Below are positions 30,570-44,295 of a stretch of DNA of 64,000 nucleotides, one piece after another; the first letter of the stretch is position 1; each line of letters starts with the position of its first letter. The translations under genes were made by a program, and so were the position numbers. Below the pieces are notes generated by a model. It made no database searches. It saw nothing but the letters and a program-made list of their open reading frames with translations, and was not told where the DNA came from. The stretch comes from Oscheius dolichura (taxonomy: Eukaryota > Nematoda > Chromadorea > Rhabditida > Rhabditidae), in NCBI GenBank assembly GCA_932521035.1, contig OW051496.1, positions 9,982,001 through 10,046,000 of the forward strand, read 5' to 3'.

Positions 30570-33500
30570 TTAATTTACACCCTGGAAAATTTGGGATTAA
30601 TAGGATTACGGTAGAGAGATACTCACATTAGCGCTATGGTTCAAATGGGTCGCCTGATGGCTCATAAGTTGATCTTGGGACGTGAAACCGGCATCACAAA
30701 TCTGGAATTTATGACGGTTAATTGGGATGTTAACAGCGGAAAACGGGGAGGAATAAAAAACAGGTTGGCTACGGTGATTGGGTCCTAGACGGAACTAGCT
30801 AGTGAAAACGAAAGGCAGGGCACCACAAATGGAGGGCACAGGGCGCGGAGAGCGGGAAAAGAGGCTTTATAGTTCTTTTCCATAAAATATGGTTATCGTA
30901 ATGGGTGGCAAAACATTCCGTGCGGGACCTTTGGACCAAAGGTGATCGGAATTTCCTATTTCTCTCGATTTTTCTTAGCCCTTTGGCTAAAAGGCCCCGA
31001 AGAGACAAATATACAGTAACCCTATTTTTTTGGAAAAAAGACTGGATAGTTTGTGTACATTTTAAGCAAGGTTACGGTAACTAGACTTTAAACATTTCGA
31101 CCAGATTTTAGCAAAAGAAAGGGCTTCATTATTTTCCGGGTACAGTACCCCATAAAGTGGGATTCTTCCCGGCTCGGCCCTCGATAGTCCAATCTCCTGC
31201 ACTCGTAAAGTCTCGGCAAGACAAAAATATAAAGTTGTCACAGTTTTGTAACTGTTTTGAATAAAGGTGATTTGTTCATCTGCCGAGATTTTACGGGTGC
31301 AGGGAATCGGACCGTCGGGCCCCGAGCCTTCTTCCCCATGCCCTCCACCTATGATTCAATTTAGTGAATTCCTCTTAATGTTTTAGTAAAATAAACACGT
31401 TCATTAGCCGTTATTTCAGAAAAAAGTTGTAAGCACGCAGAAATCGTCAGTTTACCTGGCGCTGTTTGCTCTTCTTCCCGTTCTAAACAACCCATTTTTG
31501 TCACAATCTAACCACTCCAAAAAGGCAAGGAAACTAACAAACCTGACAAACGTGGGCTCGATTTGAGATGTGTGTCATCCAATGTTGTTGAAGGGTCGAG
31601 TAGTCGTGGAAGATCTTTCCGCATTGGATACAGGGGATCGAGAGGGCCGCATCCGTCAGGGCAGCCGCGGCGTTGACCGCGTTGGTGACTGTCTTGGCCG
31701 CCTCTCCCAGAGCCGTTGCCGTTGCCGCGGCCGTGGGACTGTGACAAGTGCTATCACTGCCATCCGTCATCGGTGTATTCGGTTCCAATTCTTCTGGCCC
31801 CCGAATGGAAGGGCACGCTCCGCTACTGGAGATACTGTCCTCCTCTCGGACCTCCAAGAACTCTGCCCTATAGTGGGCCGTCACATGGGCGCGGAGGCTC
31901 TCCTTATTGGGGTAGACCTTCTCACAGAGCTTCTTAGGACAGCGAAAGAAGGTTCCATCCTTTACGGAGATGTGATCCGTATAGAGGTGGATTTGCAGCT
32001 CGACGGGGGTGTCGAAGCCGGTCCCACAGACGCTACACTTCGTCCCGGGAGGAATTGGCGGCGTCTTGTTGCCATTGGCCGCGAGGATCCTCATCACCGG
32101 CGAGTTGCAGCTGCTCTGGTTGTCGACTTCCATGGCTTCCAGGGTACGAGACGTCTCCGAACGGTGGTGGGGCTGAAATGGAATGTCTTCTTCAAATTAT
32201 ACAAGAATTATACAGGGCGGAATATCAATTAGGAACCGTGGGATGGTTGGCGTATTTTCCCCTTTTCAAGCCAAAATTCGTACTATTCTTAAAAAAAAGG
32301 ACTACAGTAACCTGGCCAAGGGATCCTATTTCTTAGAAAACACAAAAAGTGGGCGAAAATCTCCAGAACTTCAGTTAATTGGAGGAAAATCGCGGGGTAG
32401 GAGACCCGAAATGAGTAATTCCTCCATTGTGCGGGTAATTTGAGGAAAATAACATTCTTAGACGGTAAACAACTACCGTAACCCTGCCCTATATCCATTT
32501 TTGTAGTATGTTTCCTAGGAAACGGAAAGCCTAAGCTTAACTTATCGGAAAATAAAGAGTGCAATTGATTTGAATGGCTGGAGTGAGTCATTGTTACCGG
32601 GCGCGCTTACTTCAAGGATTTTTGCTAGAGGATTACGGTATTTTAGGGTCTTGAAACTCACTTGATCCTGTATCTTCGGTGGTACCCAAACATTAGCCGA
32701 GATGAATTTCATCGCGTGAAGAGTATGTGGATCCAGTCGGTTCATAAGGGAATCTGATCGTTTTCTCGGGATATCAGCTGACGTTGAGGCGGCACTTCCA
32801 CATCGGGATCGAAAGGGCGACGATGTCTCCGAGTAGGAGGATCGAAGCAGTCCATTCGAGGGGGAATCCTGGATCAGGCGATGGTTGACAGGCATTGGGG
32901 AGGCGGCTAACTGTTCCCGGCATTCGAGACTGATGGCAGAGGAGGAAGTAGCCGGTGTGCTGGCAGCCGAATTCAGGGTGGACTCGTTCTTCTTTGAGCG
33001 GATGTTTTCCACAATTGCGGTGAGGCTAACCCTTGCTTTTTCGCAGTCCGTCGTGTCCACTTCATTTAAACACGCGCCGTTGTCATGCCCCTGTATCAGG
33101 CTGAGGCTATCCTCCGGTAGGCGCTTCAACGTCTCCAATTTGGTCACATGGGTCTTGGAACGGAGATGTTTTGCCAAGATGCCGTGCTTCCGAAAGCCGA
33201 TGTTACAATCCAGACACATAAAGCTCCGGGGATTGTTGACCATCTGGGTAGCACCACCGCCCAGGACGGATTGCGTCGAGGCGGACGGGTCTATGGCGGC
33301 CATGGCGCTTTCATCAATCTGGAAAAGGACTGTAATTGAAGAGAGTCTCGTTTTGTAAGACTTACATGACTTCCGTGGGCTTGTTCCATATGTTTGGAGA
33401 GCATGGCTTTGGTTCTGGCGGGGAGGCGGCATTCTGGGCACTGAAAATCAACAGATAAGTTAATTTTCCCGGGAAATGGGGGGGGGGGGGGAAGGTGCCT

Positions 33501-36500
33501 TACCTGAAACATTCTGTTCTTATTGCTGAGTTGTTGTTTCTCGACATTGTGTGTCAATTGGTGATAATTCAGATCGGCTTGTTTGCGAAATGTCTTATCG
33601 CACTGATCACACTTCAGGACTTCCTAAATCTTCAGTTTTAATATCCGATTTATCGACGGTGCCTCTTACCTCTTTAGGAAAAAAATTCGAGTAGTTTCCC
33701 AAACTCTGTCCATTCAATTTCGGTTGTGGAAAGGCTATTCCATTCTGTGCTATTGGAGTGACAATTGTGGAGGGGCTGGCGTCTACTTGGATGAACTGCA
33801 TGGCGGTGATGGGCAGTGGAGGGGTCAACGGCGTGCCGGCTGCTTTCTTATGGTCGGAGAGGAGCGGTCCCGTCACAGCGACCGGTGGCGCGGACATGCA
33901 ACGACGCTCTGGGGTTGTTTCGGGCCAGCTGCTTTGGTTTTCGTCTTCTTTTTCCAGGACCCAACGGGATGGAGGAGTATGGGCGCCTCGTTCGAATAGG
34001 ATGTCTTCCTGTCCAAAGCGACGGAACGGCCTCTCCTCCCAGTCCGGCATCTTGAGTTGTTCCATATCCTCATCGGATTCTTCGTCCTCGTCCAATCTGT
34101 CAGGAAGATCCTCGACCATCTCGTCGTCCCTCTCCTCTTCTTCCATTTCATCCGGATCGACAATCTCCAGCCGGTCGTCATTGTCACTTTCATATCCATC
34201 TCCCTGCTGGAGTCGTCTCTTATGTGTCTTAGAGCTCAAATGTTTCGTGAGGTTTCCCTTGGTCTTGAAGCAGAAATTGCACTGCTTGCATTTGTAGGGC
34301 CGGATGTCCGTGTGACTCTTGATGTGCTTCTTCAACATGCTCGGCTTCTTGCACCGGATCCCGCAACGATCGCAGACGTATCGTCCCCGGCCCCTTCCTC
34401 TTACATAGACGTAGAGTTCCTCCGTTCTATGGCCGCCCATAATTGGATCAGTCTTCTTGCTAATAATTCTCGGGCTGCGGTTCGGTTTCCAGTCGAACTC
34501 GTCGGAAAGATCCTCAGATTTCGGGCCGTTCTCCAGCTTTATTCCTCCCTCGTCGATGATAATCGGCTTTAGGTCGACTATAGAAGGATAGGAAGTCGAG
34601 CTGCTGGCCTCGTTGATCATTATAGGAGGAGTGTGGACATTTTCTTTCTCCTCCACTTTTACGGTCATCATCAGCGGCTCGTTAGACACCTCCCGCTCTC
34701 CATCCTGGACCTGCCTCATCCGGAGCTGAAACTCCAAGTTATAGTCCTCAAAATGGATCAATTCCTTACTTTTTGACTAATTTCCCAGAATGAAGAATGC
34801 GTCACTTTGTACTGGACCATATCCCGGTTGGCTACAGTATACTTCCAAAATGGATGGTGGCCTGTCCGCGGCTTGGCGGAGCACTGCGCCATAAAGGCCA
34901 GGTTCAGCTTGGCGTCGGCTTCGTTGACATTCATCTGGTGCCAGTTACTGTACATGGAGAGATTTCCCTTCTGCTCGACGAACATCGGCTGTGCTCGCTG
35001 GAGGCAGACAAACGTCTCGCTGGTTATATTCCGGTTACGGGTGCGATTTCTGAAATGGAAGCGTATTACCCATTTATTTTCCATTTCCACTGAAGTTCAA
35101 CGGATTTCTAGGGAGCTACAGGTGTACTTCACAACTTCTATTTTTGAACGGGTTACTGTAAAAGAGGGAAGCGAGGTTACTGTAGCCCATGTACTGAACG
35201 GAATATTCCAGGTTTTACGAGGTTCTTCTTGTCAAAAAATAGTTTAGATAGGTTATAGAAAATGTTAAAGGAACCCATGACCCCAAATTTCGTCTAATTC
35301 GGCTAAAAACTCACGTCCTTTCCGGACTGGTCTTGACGGCATCATTCAGCACCAGTGTGTACGGCTTATTCACATTACCATCAAGTGGAAAAAAGCGATT
35401 AACATCAATCGGAGCCGGTTGATCTTCAGAAACTGTCCGAACTTGGACAACTTGTGGCTGTTGCGGCAGTGGTGGCTGCTGCGGTTGAGAAGGCACGGCG
35501 GAGGTAGACGGCACCTGCTGCAGTTGTTGCTGTTGTTGGACTGCTTGCAGGACTTGAGCAGCATTCAATACCCGTTGTGGATTTATGACCTGAAGGAATG
35601 GATTCGTTAAACCCTCTGCAGTCCTCACAAAGCTGTCAATTATTAGAAGATCTATACGCCAACCTGATGAAAAGCCGTCGGATGCGACTGTTGCGTGGGT
35701 GAGATCATCTGCCCGGTTGACAGTTGATGATGTTGATACGGGGCGACGGTAGCTTGTGGAAGGAGGGTTACGGTAGATTGTGGAGGTTGTGGCGATTGAA
35801 AAGAAGACGGTTGAGGCAGGGAAGGCAGGGGTTGAGCCGTCGGAATGGCAGCTATTGTCGCTCGTCTCGGGAGACCAGGATGGCCAAACTGCTCAAAGAC
35901 TGTCTCTTTTCTTTGCTCAGGCTGTGGTGATGGCTTAGTCTCGGCGACAACTACAACGTCTCCCGAGTCCTTAAAATGACACAACACAGTGATGACCAAC
36001 ACAACGGGAAAAACCAACCTTTCGAGCGAGTTTTGCCTGTTGGGGTGAGGGTTGTTGCTCATCGGCAACCGCTGCCAAGAGGCGCCTTTTCAGCGGGTGG
36101 CGGTGATTTTGCTCCTGTGGCGGCGGGGGAGCCGGCTCCGGGACTACCTCCTTGGCCTTCTCCAGCTCGATTCTCTTATTACAGCGCAACTCGTGACACT
36201 GTAGGCCAGCCTCATTCGGGAATCTGAACATTTTTTTACCCTTTTTAGAGCCAGAAAGACTTACTGTACTTGGCAATAGGGACAGATGGGCGAATGGTGA
36301 GGATTATGCCTGACTACCGGCTGCCCGGAGGTTAAACTCCCGCCAAAAGCACGGATCCCATTTATCGGCTCGTAGAGAGACTGTGTCCGGCTGGTCAGCA
36401 TCCGGGGGTCGCGTCCTCCCGCGACCCCGGGACTCGTCCTCGTCGAGCTGCTGTTACTATCATCCATCGAGGACTGCTGACCAACAGCCCGATGATATGG

Positions 36501-39500
36501 GCGCCGCTTAAGCAGAGGCTGAAACTGTTGACATTTAAATGAGAAAAGAGGAGATCGGCTACCTCCTGCGGCTGAAGGATGGCAGCATTGTCGCTGATGA
36601 GTTTGTCTATCCGGTCGTGGACTTCCTTCGTGTTCCTGGGGACTGTCCGGTCAGGGACAGCGGATGTGGAGGCCGAGCTACTGGCAGCCAGCTGCAACTA
36701 ATCCAAATTTTAGAGAGCCAAGGGGGTAAATCTTACCAGTCGCTGTTCCATTTCCTTCTGAGCCAGGGAATTCTGCTGATTCTCGGCATTCAACAGGGCC
36801 ATCAGCTTTTCTTGGGCATTTAGCTGGACCTCCACATTTCCCGTACTTGGGGCTGAAAATTTGTAATTTTAATAGGTCTACTGTTATCTACAGTAACCCT
36901 AACAGTTCCCTAACAATTCCTTTAACAAATTTGCTTCGAAATTTCCTTCCGAAATACAGTAACCCCCGCGAAAAGTCAAAAAGTATCCGGACTGTTCTGT
37001 CTGGTTTACTGACAACAAAAAAGCCGTCTAAATTGTTTATTGTCCCCCTCTAAATTCTGTGCCCGTCGTCAATCACCCCGCGTCAACTTTTTCTCCTTAT
37101 TTTCATCCCCCGTGTGTCCTTATCTGCCACACAGGCTGCGACTGCTTGGCGCCTTGTCTTGAAGTGCGACAGAGTGGCGCCCCTGGCTGCTGCCCTGATG
37201 ACTATAATCATGGATATCCCCATCGTTTTTAATCCTTGTGACTATTAATATAATTGCCCTAGACTGTTATGAATAACAGCATGAATGCCTAATTCTCGAA
37301 AAATACCATAATCTTGGGGAAAATAAGCTTATTCTCTTATAAATAACGGCTAAACCCCTTGGGCTGCACTTTTCGATCCCAACACGACTGTGAGCATAAT
37401 AAAACTGTATTACAGTAATCCCTAGAATCGCTACGAGACCCGAGAGTAAAAATTTTGAAAGTCCTGGGTAGTTTCATGAAATCAACAATCTTTTCGAGCC
37501 CATCCCCTTGCCGTCTAGATTTGGCGCCCCTTATCTCTTTCCACCCCAATTGGTTCGGGTCTCTGGAAAGAGAACACCACGTCAAAGTGTCCCCGATCAC
37601 TAGAAATTCTTCCGATAAGAATAAAATGCTGTATTTACCTGGTTGTGGCGGTTGGAAGGCACTATGAGACTGAGAGGAGAGCTGTAGCGACGACTGACTG
37701 GGAATAGAAGGTGCCGGAGCGGGAGTGTGCTGTACCGAGGAAGGTTGACTCGACTGCTAAAAGAGAATTTACCATTTTCCTGGGAGAGTTCCCCTACCTG
37801 GCTGGCTTGTAACTGCTGAAGAAGGCTGGTCTGTTGCTGCTGCTGGAGCAGTTGATAGTACAGAGCCAAGCTGGGGTTCAAATTGGCCAGGAGAGGATTC
37901 GACAGCTGGCTATTTCCCCCCAATAACTGGGTCAGAGCTATCTGATTCTGTAGCTGCTGTAGCAGGATATTCTGAGTCGCTGCGGATTGTTGCTGTGGCT
38001 GTTGTGGCTGCTGGCTGAGGTTCGTCGCCGCTCCCAATCCAGCTCCTCCACCGCCGAGCAGTGCCTGTGTCAGGAGGGCTACCACATTTCCCTGGTTATT
38101 GGCTTGTTGCTGCTGTTGCTGTTGTTGTTGTTGTGCTTGTTGTTGTTGCTGTTGTTGGTGGAGCAGCAGGGTTTCCTGAAACGGAAATTTTAATCTGTGG
38201 TTCTAGCGAGAAAAAGGGGGATACTCGGTCCCTGGGTGGTTTTTTCGACTCGCCGCAGCGGGATTGCCATCGGGCACGTCTGCATCCATAAAAATCTCAT
38301 TTGATCCGCGAGCCTCAAAGATCTTCTAGGGGGTTTTTGGATTTTTGGACTTGAGATGACGGAAAATGGATGAAATTTCTCCAAAAAGAGGGTTATTTTT
38401 GGGAAACCCGCGATTATTCGACCCCTTGGAGCCGATTATGACTTGTGTAAACCTTGCGCCTTCCTCGATTTTTATAGAAAACACGGATTTTTCGCTAGCT
38501 TAATCAATATACTTCCAGGTTAATCAATCCCTTCCTTCTCCATTTCTTTCTCTCTTCTTCTCCATGTTAGACGACTCAATTAGGAGTCATTTGTCGTCGT
38601 CGTCGAGACGACGAACTTTCACTAATGGGAATTCTGTTTGGCCCCCTGCCCCCTTCTCCAGAACGATCTTTGTTTATTCGAAAAGGGTATATTTTCGTTT
38701 TCCGGAGGGAATTCTCACAAATGAGAGTCGGTAAGAGAGAAGTTTCTAATCTCTCCAGGAAAACATAATCAATCACTAGAAAATTGGGGGGAGCGCGGTC
38801 GTTGTTCACTGAAAATGTCAAAACATCTGGAACAGGGCCAGCAATAAGTTGACCCCTTGGGAGGAAAGAGTGCTCCAGGATTAATTTCTCGTTAATTATG
38901 AGAAGAATAATAAGGTGTGTCAACAAAGAGTACATGGATGGCCCTGTTCTGGGAAATCTACTGAATACCGGGAAAAATGGAGGGATAAACAGGCTTGTCA
39001 GGGAAATTTGAAAGGCTTGGGAACTTCTGGAACCCGGTATCTTCGCGGAATAAGGAATTCTAGGATTACTGTACTCAGAAGTACAAATTTGAGAGTTTAG
39101 AAGGTGAAATTGTTAATCCAAAAAATAGAGTTACTGTGCATTAGTCTCGTCGGGCCCTTTTGGCCAAAAGGTGAAGAAAAATCGACTGGAAATCGAAAAT
39201 CCCGATCACTTTTGTCAAAAGGTCCCGCGCGGAAGGTTTTGCGACTCGTTACGGTAGCCCCTAGCTTTTGGGAAAGGATTATATTCCTTTTACTAGAGAT
39301 CCCGAAGCTTATAGGCACCCACCCCCATTCCTGACCCTCCCAGAAGGGACTAAAAGAACTGGAGGCGAAGTTCTCGCCCTGATTGAGATGTCAAAGTGTT
39401 ATCAAGCCCTTCGTCTTCTCCTCTGCGAACAGTTCCCCGAAAAAGAAACACCGGTGTCCCTCTTTCAAAATGCGACCTTGAGTTCAAACAACCACGTCGT

Positions 39501-41386
39501 GCTCTTTCTCCGGTGGTCTGTTTCTCTCTCCCCCTGCCTGGCAGCCTGCCAACTGATGATCACACGATCGATTGCGCACTCAGTTCGCGTCCGGTGACGT
39601 CGAAACAACAAAGACCGTTTTCAAAAAATTTAAATCAAAATACGGGGTCTGCCATCATCCGACGATACCCGTTGTTGTATATTTTGCCGAGTTCAGAGTC
39701 GCTTCCCCCTGCCTCTATAAGCGGGTTAGCCAGCCTTTTCGGAGGTTCAGTTGATCATACACCAGGCAGAGTACCCTCCAGATGGAGGGAGAGAGAGAGG
39801 GAGAGCCGGTGGTCATCGCTCTTCGGCATCTTCTTAATCCCCGCTCTCTTCTGCCTTTTTTTAGCCAACCGGAGGGAAACGAAATCAATGACGACTATGT
39901 TCTCTTCCTCACGGGACAGCAGCAGGCATCCCGTCGTCAGAGCCAGTGTAAGAAAAACGCTTTTAGCACTCTCTTTTGCAACAGACGCGAGGCCATCTCG
40001 TTCTGTCCTTCTCTCTGTCTCTCTCTTCACTTCATTCGCGTGACGTCAACTGCCGGGGGTCTGTCGTCGCGCAAACAAACGTTATCAGTTGGGAGGAGGA
40101 GAGGGGAAAAGAGACTGAAGGAAAGAGACAGAGAGGCCAGTTACAAAACAGACGAAAACAGGTAAAAGCTGGAGAGGAAGGCGAAAATAGCCCTAGACTG
40201 GGAGGAAAGGAAGGCGCCAATAAAGTAGCGTATTCTTAAGATTTCAAGGTAGAATTACAGCATGGGAAAATTATGGACTTTTGACCTTCTCACGGCTGCT
40301 TTTTTTAGACGACACAGGTCGTGTTCCAGCGCAATTTATCAACGGGGGAGGTTAGATGACCACATTTCTAATTTTTAGTCAGCAAAGGTTAGAAAAGAGA
40401 ACTGTTTAAAGGTCTGTAGCCTTTTTTCCTTAACAAACCCTCCAAAATACTTTAAAGTTCATCAATATCCCCACGGCCGCGCAGCCAGCCACGTCAAGCC
40501 GCCCGGCTCCTGTTTCAAATTACTGCCTTGGCGCCAGAAAAAACTGCTTGCATTGACTTTTGGTTGCCTTTTTTACTAGATTCAATTAAACTCCATCTCC
40601 ATAAAATTAAGTATGCAGGTCCCGTGGGGACGAGTAAGGGCAGGGTCATCATCCTCCGATCCGATCCGCGTGACTCTTTAAAAAGCTTCCTCCCCCCGTT
40701 TAATGAAAGAGAGGAAGAGAGAGAGCGGATTAATTTATTCCTGGCCCATCATGCCCTTCTTTTTCTATCTCTCCCACTCTGTTTATCCCCTCCCCTATCC
40801 TCAATTACCCCTTTTTGACACATTTCCAGGAAAGGGTGGTTTGTGCTGTTGGCATTGAGGGCGAGCAGGGTGGTGTGTGTGGGAATAATAATAATAATCT
40901 GTGTTCGTCTCGGCAGAGGACAACAGCCAGGCGGGGGAGGGGGCAGTGAGGGCAGCTGCACCCAGCGACTGGCCAGAGAGACAACAAATCATTTCATCAC
41001 CACAGGATGGAGGGAATCCGGGAGGAATTAGGGAGAGAATATAATCCGCCCGTGGGGATACTGTAGACTTCGAGAGTCAGCAGCAAAGGGAAGCCGCTAA
41101 AAACAGCAGCTCACAGCCGGATCAGAGCCAGAGCCTCACAGTTTGTGTAATCAAATGACGCGCGGGAATACCAGGAGGATTTTAGATCCTATAGGAGCCG
41201 AAAATAACTACTGGGGCAATCTTTGCTTAACCAAGGCTTAGGATTAGTAAAAGATAAAAACAAGCGGTTACTTTTATGACTGACCAAGAGTTGCTGAGTA
41301 TTTAGTCCTGGTATAGATGTACCGGCGGTTGGTTGTGGTGCCTGTGGCGGTAATCCGCCGCCACCACCGCCGGAGACGAAGGCCAT
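30570..41386 (-). CDS. sma-9: Schnurri-family zinc-finger transcription cofactor SMA-9
   Basis: Coding exons (minus): 41285-41386, 37798-38175, 37639-37756, 36737-36852, 36563-36697, 36265-36524, 36019-36223, 35664-35969, 35315-35589, 33670-35049 (see break), 33504-33623, 33366-33440, 32662-33318, 31543-32172, 30627-30701, 30570-30581; about 1,600 residues. N-terminal half is Gln/Pro-rich (polyQ runs), then a C2HC finger (CPYCQVQFPNEAGLQCHELRC), the Schnurri block QPMFVEQKGNLSMYSNW, and the diagnostic finger pair GRYVCDRCGIRCKKPSMLKK / YKCKQCNFCFKTKGNLTKHL followed by an acidic stretch. Further fingers: CDQCDKTFRKQADLNYHQLTH, CPECRLPARTKAMLSKHMEQ, MCLDCNIGFRKHGILAKHLR, CSVCGTGF, CPKKLCEKVYPNKES, CIQCGKIFHDY, CQICDAGFTSQDQ. 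The start ATG is preceded by an in-frame stop in a 5' UTR exon that begins at 41432. SMA-9 acts with SMADs in DBL-1/BMP body-size signalling (family knowledge). The frame shifts at an A5 run (34770-34774), or a mini-intron exists there. Confidence 0.93.
30869..31047. mobile_element. Family B element in a sma-9 intron
   Basis: TATAGTTCTTTTCCATAAAA, GGCAAAACATTCCGTGCGGG, TATTTCTCTCGATTTTTCTT, GGCCCCGAAGAGACAAATAT and TTTTTTTGGAAAAAAGACTG are in order. It lies in the 30702-31542 intron between the last two finger exons. Confidence 0.85.
31171..31328. mobile_element. Family A element in the same sma-9 intron
   Basis: It starts GGCTCGGCCCTCGATAGTCC and ends CCGTCGGGCCCCGAGCC. Arms: CTGCACTCGTAAAGTCTCGG and GCCGAGATTTTACGGGTGCA. 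It lies about 120 bp from the family B copy in this intron. Confidence 0.9.
33478..33491 (+). repeat. Homopolymer G14 in a sma-9 intron
   Basis: An uninterrupted run of 14 guanines lies in the short intron between two finger exons. Confidence 0.85.
39117..39290. mobile_element. Family B element in sma-9 intron 1
   Basis: CCAAAAAATAGAGTTACTGT, GGGCCCTTTTGGCCAAAAGG, AAAGGTCCCGCGCGGAAGG and CTCGTTACGGTAGCCCCTAG show the family order. It lies within the roughly 3.1-kb first intron. Confidence 0.8.
40041..40048 (+). promoter_or_regulatory. CRE-like palindrome in sma-9 intron 1
   Basis: TGACGTCA, a perfect cAMP-response-element octamer, lies 1.3 kb downstream of the sma-9 start exon. A second copy is at 44296-44303 upstream of the gene. 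Confidence 0.35.
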
Positions 41387-42017
41387 CTCGTCGTCGTCTT
41401 CGTGTCTTCTTCAGGCGGCCGTCGTTTACTACCTGGAAATAGAGGACTTTAAAGGAGGGGAACAATAGAAGATTAAGGAAGAAAGAGGAAAAAGAGGGAG
41501 ACAGCAGCTGTTCTCTGGAGTCTCCCCTTCCCCCTCCAATAGATTGCTAAATGTCAAGCCCCGGGGTCTCTCCCCTCGTGCCCTCTTGCTCTCTCATTCG
41601 CGTGGGGCAAAATGCCAGTGAACTTCATATGGCAGGCAGGCGGATAGAGAGAGAGAAGGAGAAGGAGAAAACTAGAAAAAATAGAGAAATTCTAGGAATG
41701 GCGGGGTCAAAAATTGGATCCAATATGGAGTGTGTGCGGAGAAAAGGGTTGTTTGAATTATTCTCGCTTTCCGATTGTCAGGATTTCATAATCTGGTGAG
41801 GGTGGTAGGGGAGGGATTATTACTCGATTGTTACCTACTTTGTGCCCAGTTCCACACCTGCCTGGGTGAGCAGTGCACAAGTTATTAACTCTGAAAATAA
41901 TTAAGAATAGAGCAGAGTTGCTACTTCAGAATTAATAAGGGAGGTATGGTGACTATTTCGGGATATAGGAAAAATCCGGGTTCGACCCCGTTTTAACACA
42001 ATTTCAGGGAAATTTGA

Positions 42018-42105
42018 GGTTGTATAGATAGCGCAGTGGTTAGAGGATCATCTTCATAGGAGTATGAGTAAAGTTCGATCTGCACTGGAGGCTATAAAGC
42101 AAAGA
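42018..42105 (+). other. tRNA-like (A-box/B-box) sequence
   Basis: TAGCGCAGTGGTTAGAGG matches an A box with D-arm, and AAGTTCGATCTGC about 40 bases on matches a B box. The acceptor and anticodon stems do not pair, so this is a tRNA-derived pseudogene or SINE-like sequence. Confidence 0.4.
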
Positions 42106-44295
42106 AAGGAGGACAAATGTATAGCGGAAAGGGAAAAGGACGAGGAGACTGGGAAATCTCACCGATCTCGGTGCTTTAATGAAGTCTGTCAGGTTAAAAT
42201 CGATTGAAACAAGCCTCCCTTGAAAGGGAGGATCCAGGCATCAAAGCCCACTGACTCGTCATGTGGATTTTGTGACTAGAAAGAAGAGAAGAGGAGGATT
42301 ATCTACCTCTAAAGGGCTGAGAGAAGCCAAAGTTCATAAAATCTCTGTCTGAAAGTCCGCGGGAGCTCTCTCGAGGGAGTGGATGGATACAATAACTACC
42401 GTAGTTGTTTTGATTAGTACAGAGTGATTTGTATCCTCTTTGTTTCTCGGAATTCATGGAAAGTCCATGCTACATTTTTTTTCTCTTCCCTCGCTGTCTG
42501 AGTACATCAATGTTGTCTTTTCACCTCGCCGCCCCGCGTATTTTTCGGGATGTCCTCTATTTCGCAAAAGAAGAGAAAGAGAGAGCAGAGAGTGCATTGT
42601 GCCCCGTCTCCTGCACTGCTGCTGCTGTTTATCGCGGCCGCTCTCTCCCGGGGGGAAGAAGAGACGACGAGCATACACACATGGTCGCCTTCTCTGATTC
42701 AGCCCCCGGTTTTTCCATTAAAGAGTTCAGGGGAGGCCTCCCGGGTCCAAAAAAGGCAGGGTAGCGGAGATGAGCGAGCACAGATCGATCGGACTCCCGT
42801 CTCCCCTCTGCTTCTTCTCGTCGTTGCTCTCTCTCTCACACAGCCCCCCTTCCTCTGAGAAAATAACGCTTCCGGGAGAGGAATTCCGGCCGCCACCCCC
42901 TGCACTGCTGCCGCCTGGCTGGCTGACAGCCAATCTAAGGACCGGGACGGACGGAGACGAAAGAGAAGGAGAAAAAGGAGAGAGAGAAAGAGAGATCGAA
43001 GGGGACACGGCGAAAAATAGAGAGAGGGAGAGGGGGTGACAAAGTTCAGGTTTAATTAGGGCGAAATGGGGGGAGGGGGGGACGCAGGTGACTCAAAATC
43101 GCAAAATTATCGCAAAAATGGAAGGAGACGGGGGTCAAAAAATCATTTCCTTGAAAGACGGAGCCCCCGATTCCCACCCCCACGTTCTATAAATTATCAC
43201 CCGGTCGTTCACATTTCTCCCCGCCATCACTCTTGGATAAACAAGATGGGGGGAGAGAGACGGGCAAAACACAGTCCCCCCTCTCTCTTTTAAAAATAGC
43301 CTTACGGTAGGAGAGGGAGTATCGAAGGGAAGAGAATAAGAATAATAGAAGTAGCAGCCTCTCTAATAAGGGGGTATTCATGGAGAATTTCAAGAGATGA
43401 AAATGGAGTGAGACAATCTTTGATGAGTAGAGAAGGAGAGGAGTGTCAATAAAAATGTGAATAGAAGCAGCAGGGGGCAGCAGCCTCACCCAGAGGCCCT
43501 GATTACTCCCTTTCTTATCATTCAGAGAACAAGGAAAGACGGAGGCCCGAGGGGAGTACGGTAGATAATGAGGAGGAGGACGGAAGATGCACGTGATCAT
43601 CATGGTCTGAGAAATCCAGGGTCACCGGGAATCCGGACCAGGGAGGAAATGATCGTGGGAATGGGGTGGATTACGGTAGGAGGAGTCTAGATGAGGCGAT
43701 CGGGGGATGGAGGAGGTCAAGGACACGGGGGGATATGTGTCTGGAGGAGCTATAAAAAGGGGAGATTCCAGAGGGGCCAGTAGGACAAATCAACCCGCTA
43801 CGGGGGATTCACATACACACGCACACACAGAGAAGTGGAGGGGGATCTCTCTCACTCGCGCTCTCCCAGAGAATCAGATATGGACGCAGAAGAAGGCAAC
43901 AGAGTGACCGCCCTGGGAAACGCAGAGGTGGTGGCGGCGGAGAAGACTATGGTTAGGGGCTGGGAGAGGGCAGGGAAGTTAACACTCGGCGAGAGACAGC
44001 GGCATCGGAGGAGAGGGAAAAGATTGGTGTCAGGAATGAGGGAGAGATCGGAGAGGCCAGCGAACAGCAGCAGCGCCCCGGACGCAATGTGAACCTGATG
44101 GGAAGAGGGAGCGGACAGGCGCGGGAAAGAGAGAGAGTGAGAGAGACAGCACACAGACACGGGGGGCCGACGGGGCGGGGAGGACGCGCCGAGGAGACAG
44201 AGACGCAGACACGGCTGACGGGAGCGAGAGAGCATTCTATGCACTATCGCTCTGTGTATATGTGGGAGTGTGTGTGTGTGTGTGCGAATCGATTG

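Noticed and set aside
32885-33358. 157-codon plus-strand reading frame
   Set aside because: It is antisense to a sma-9 finger exon; the minus strand has clear C2H2 fingers and splice sites.
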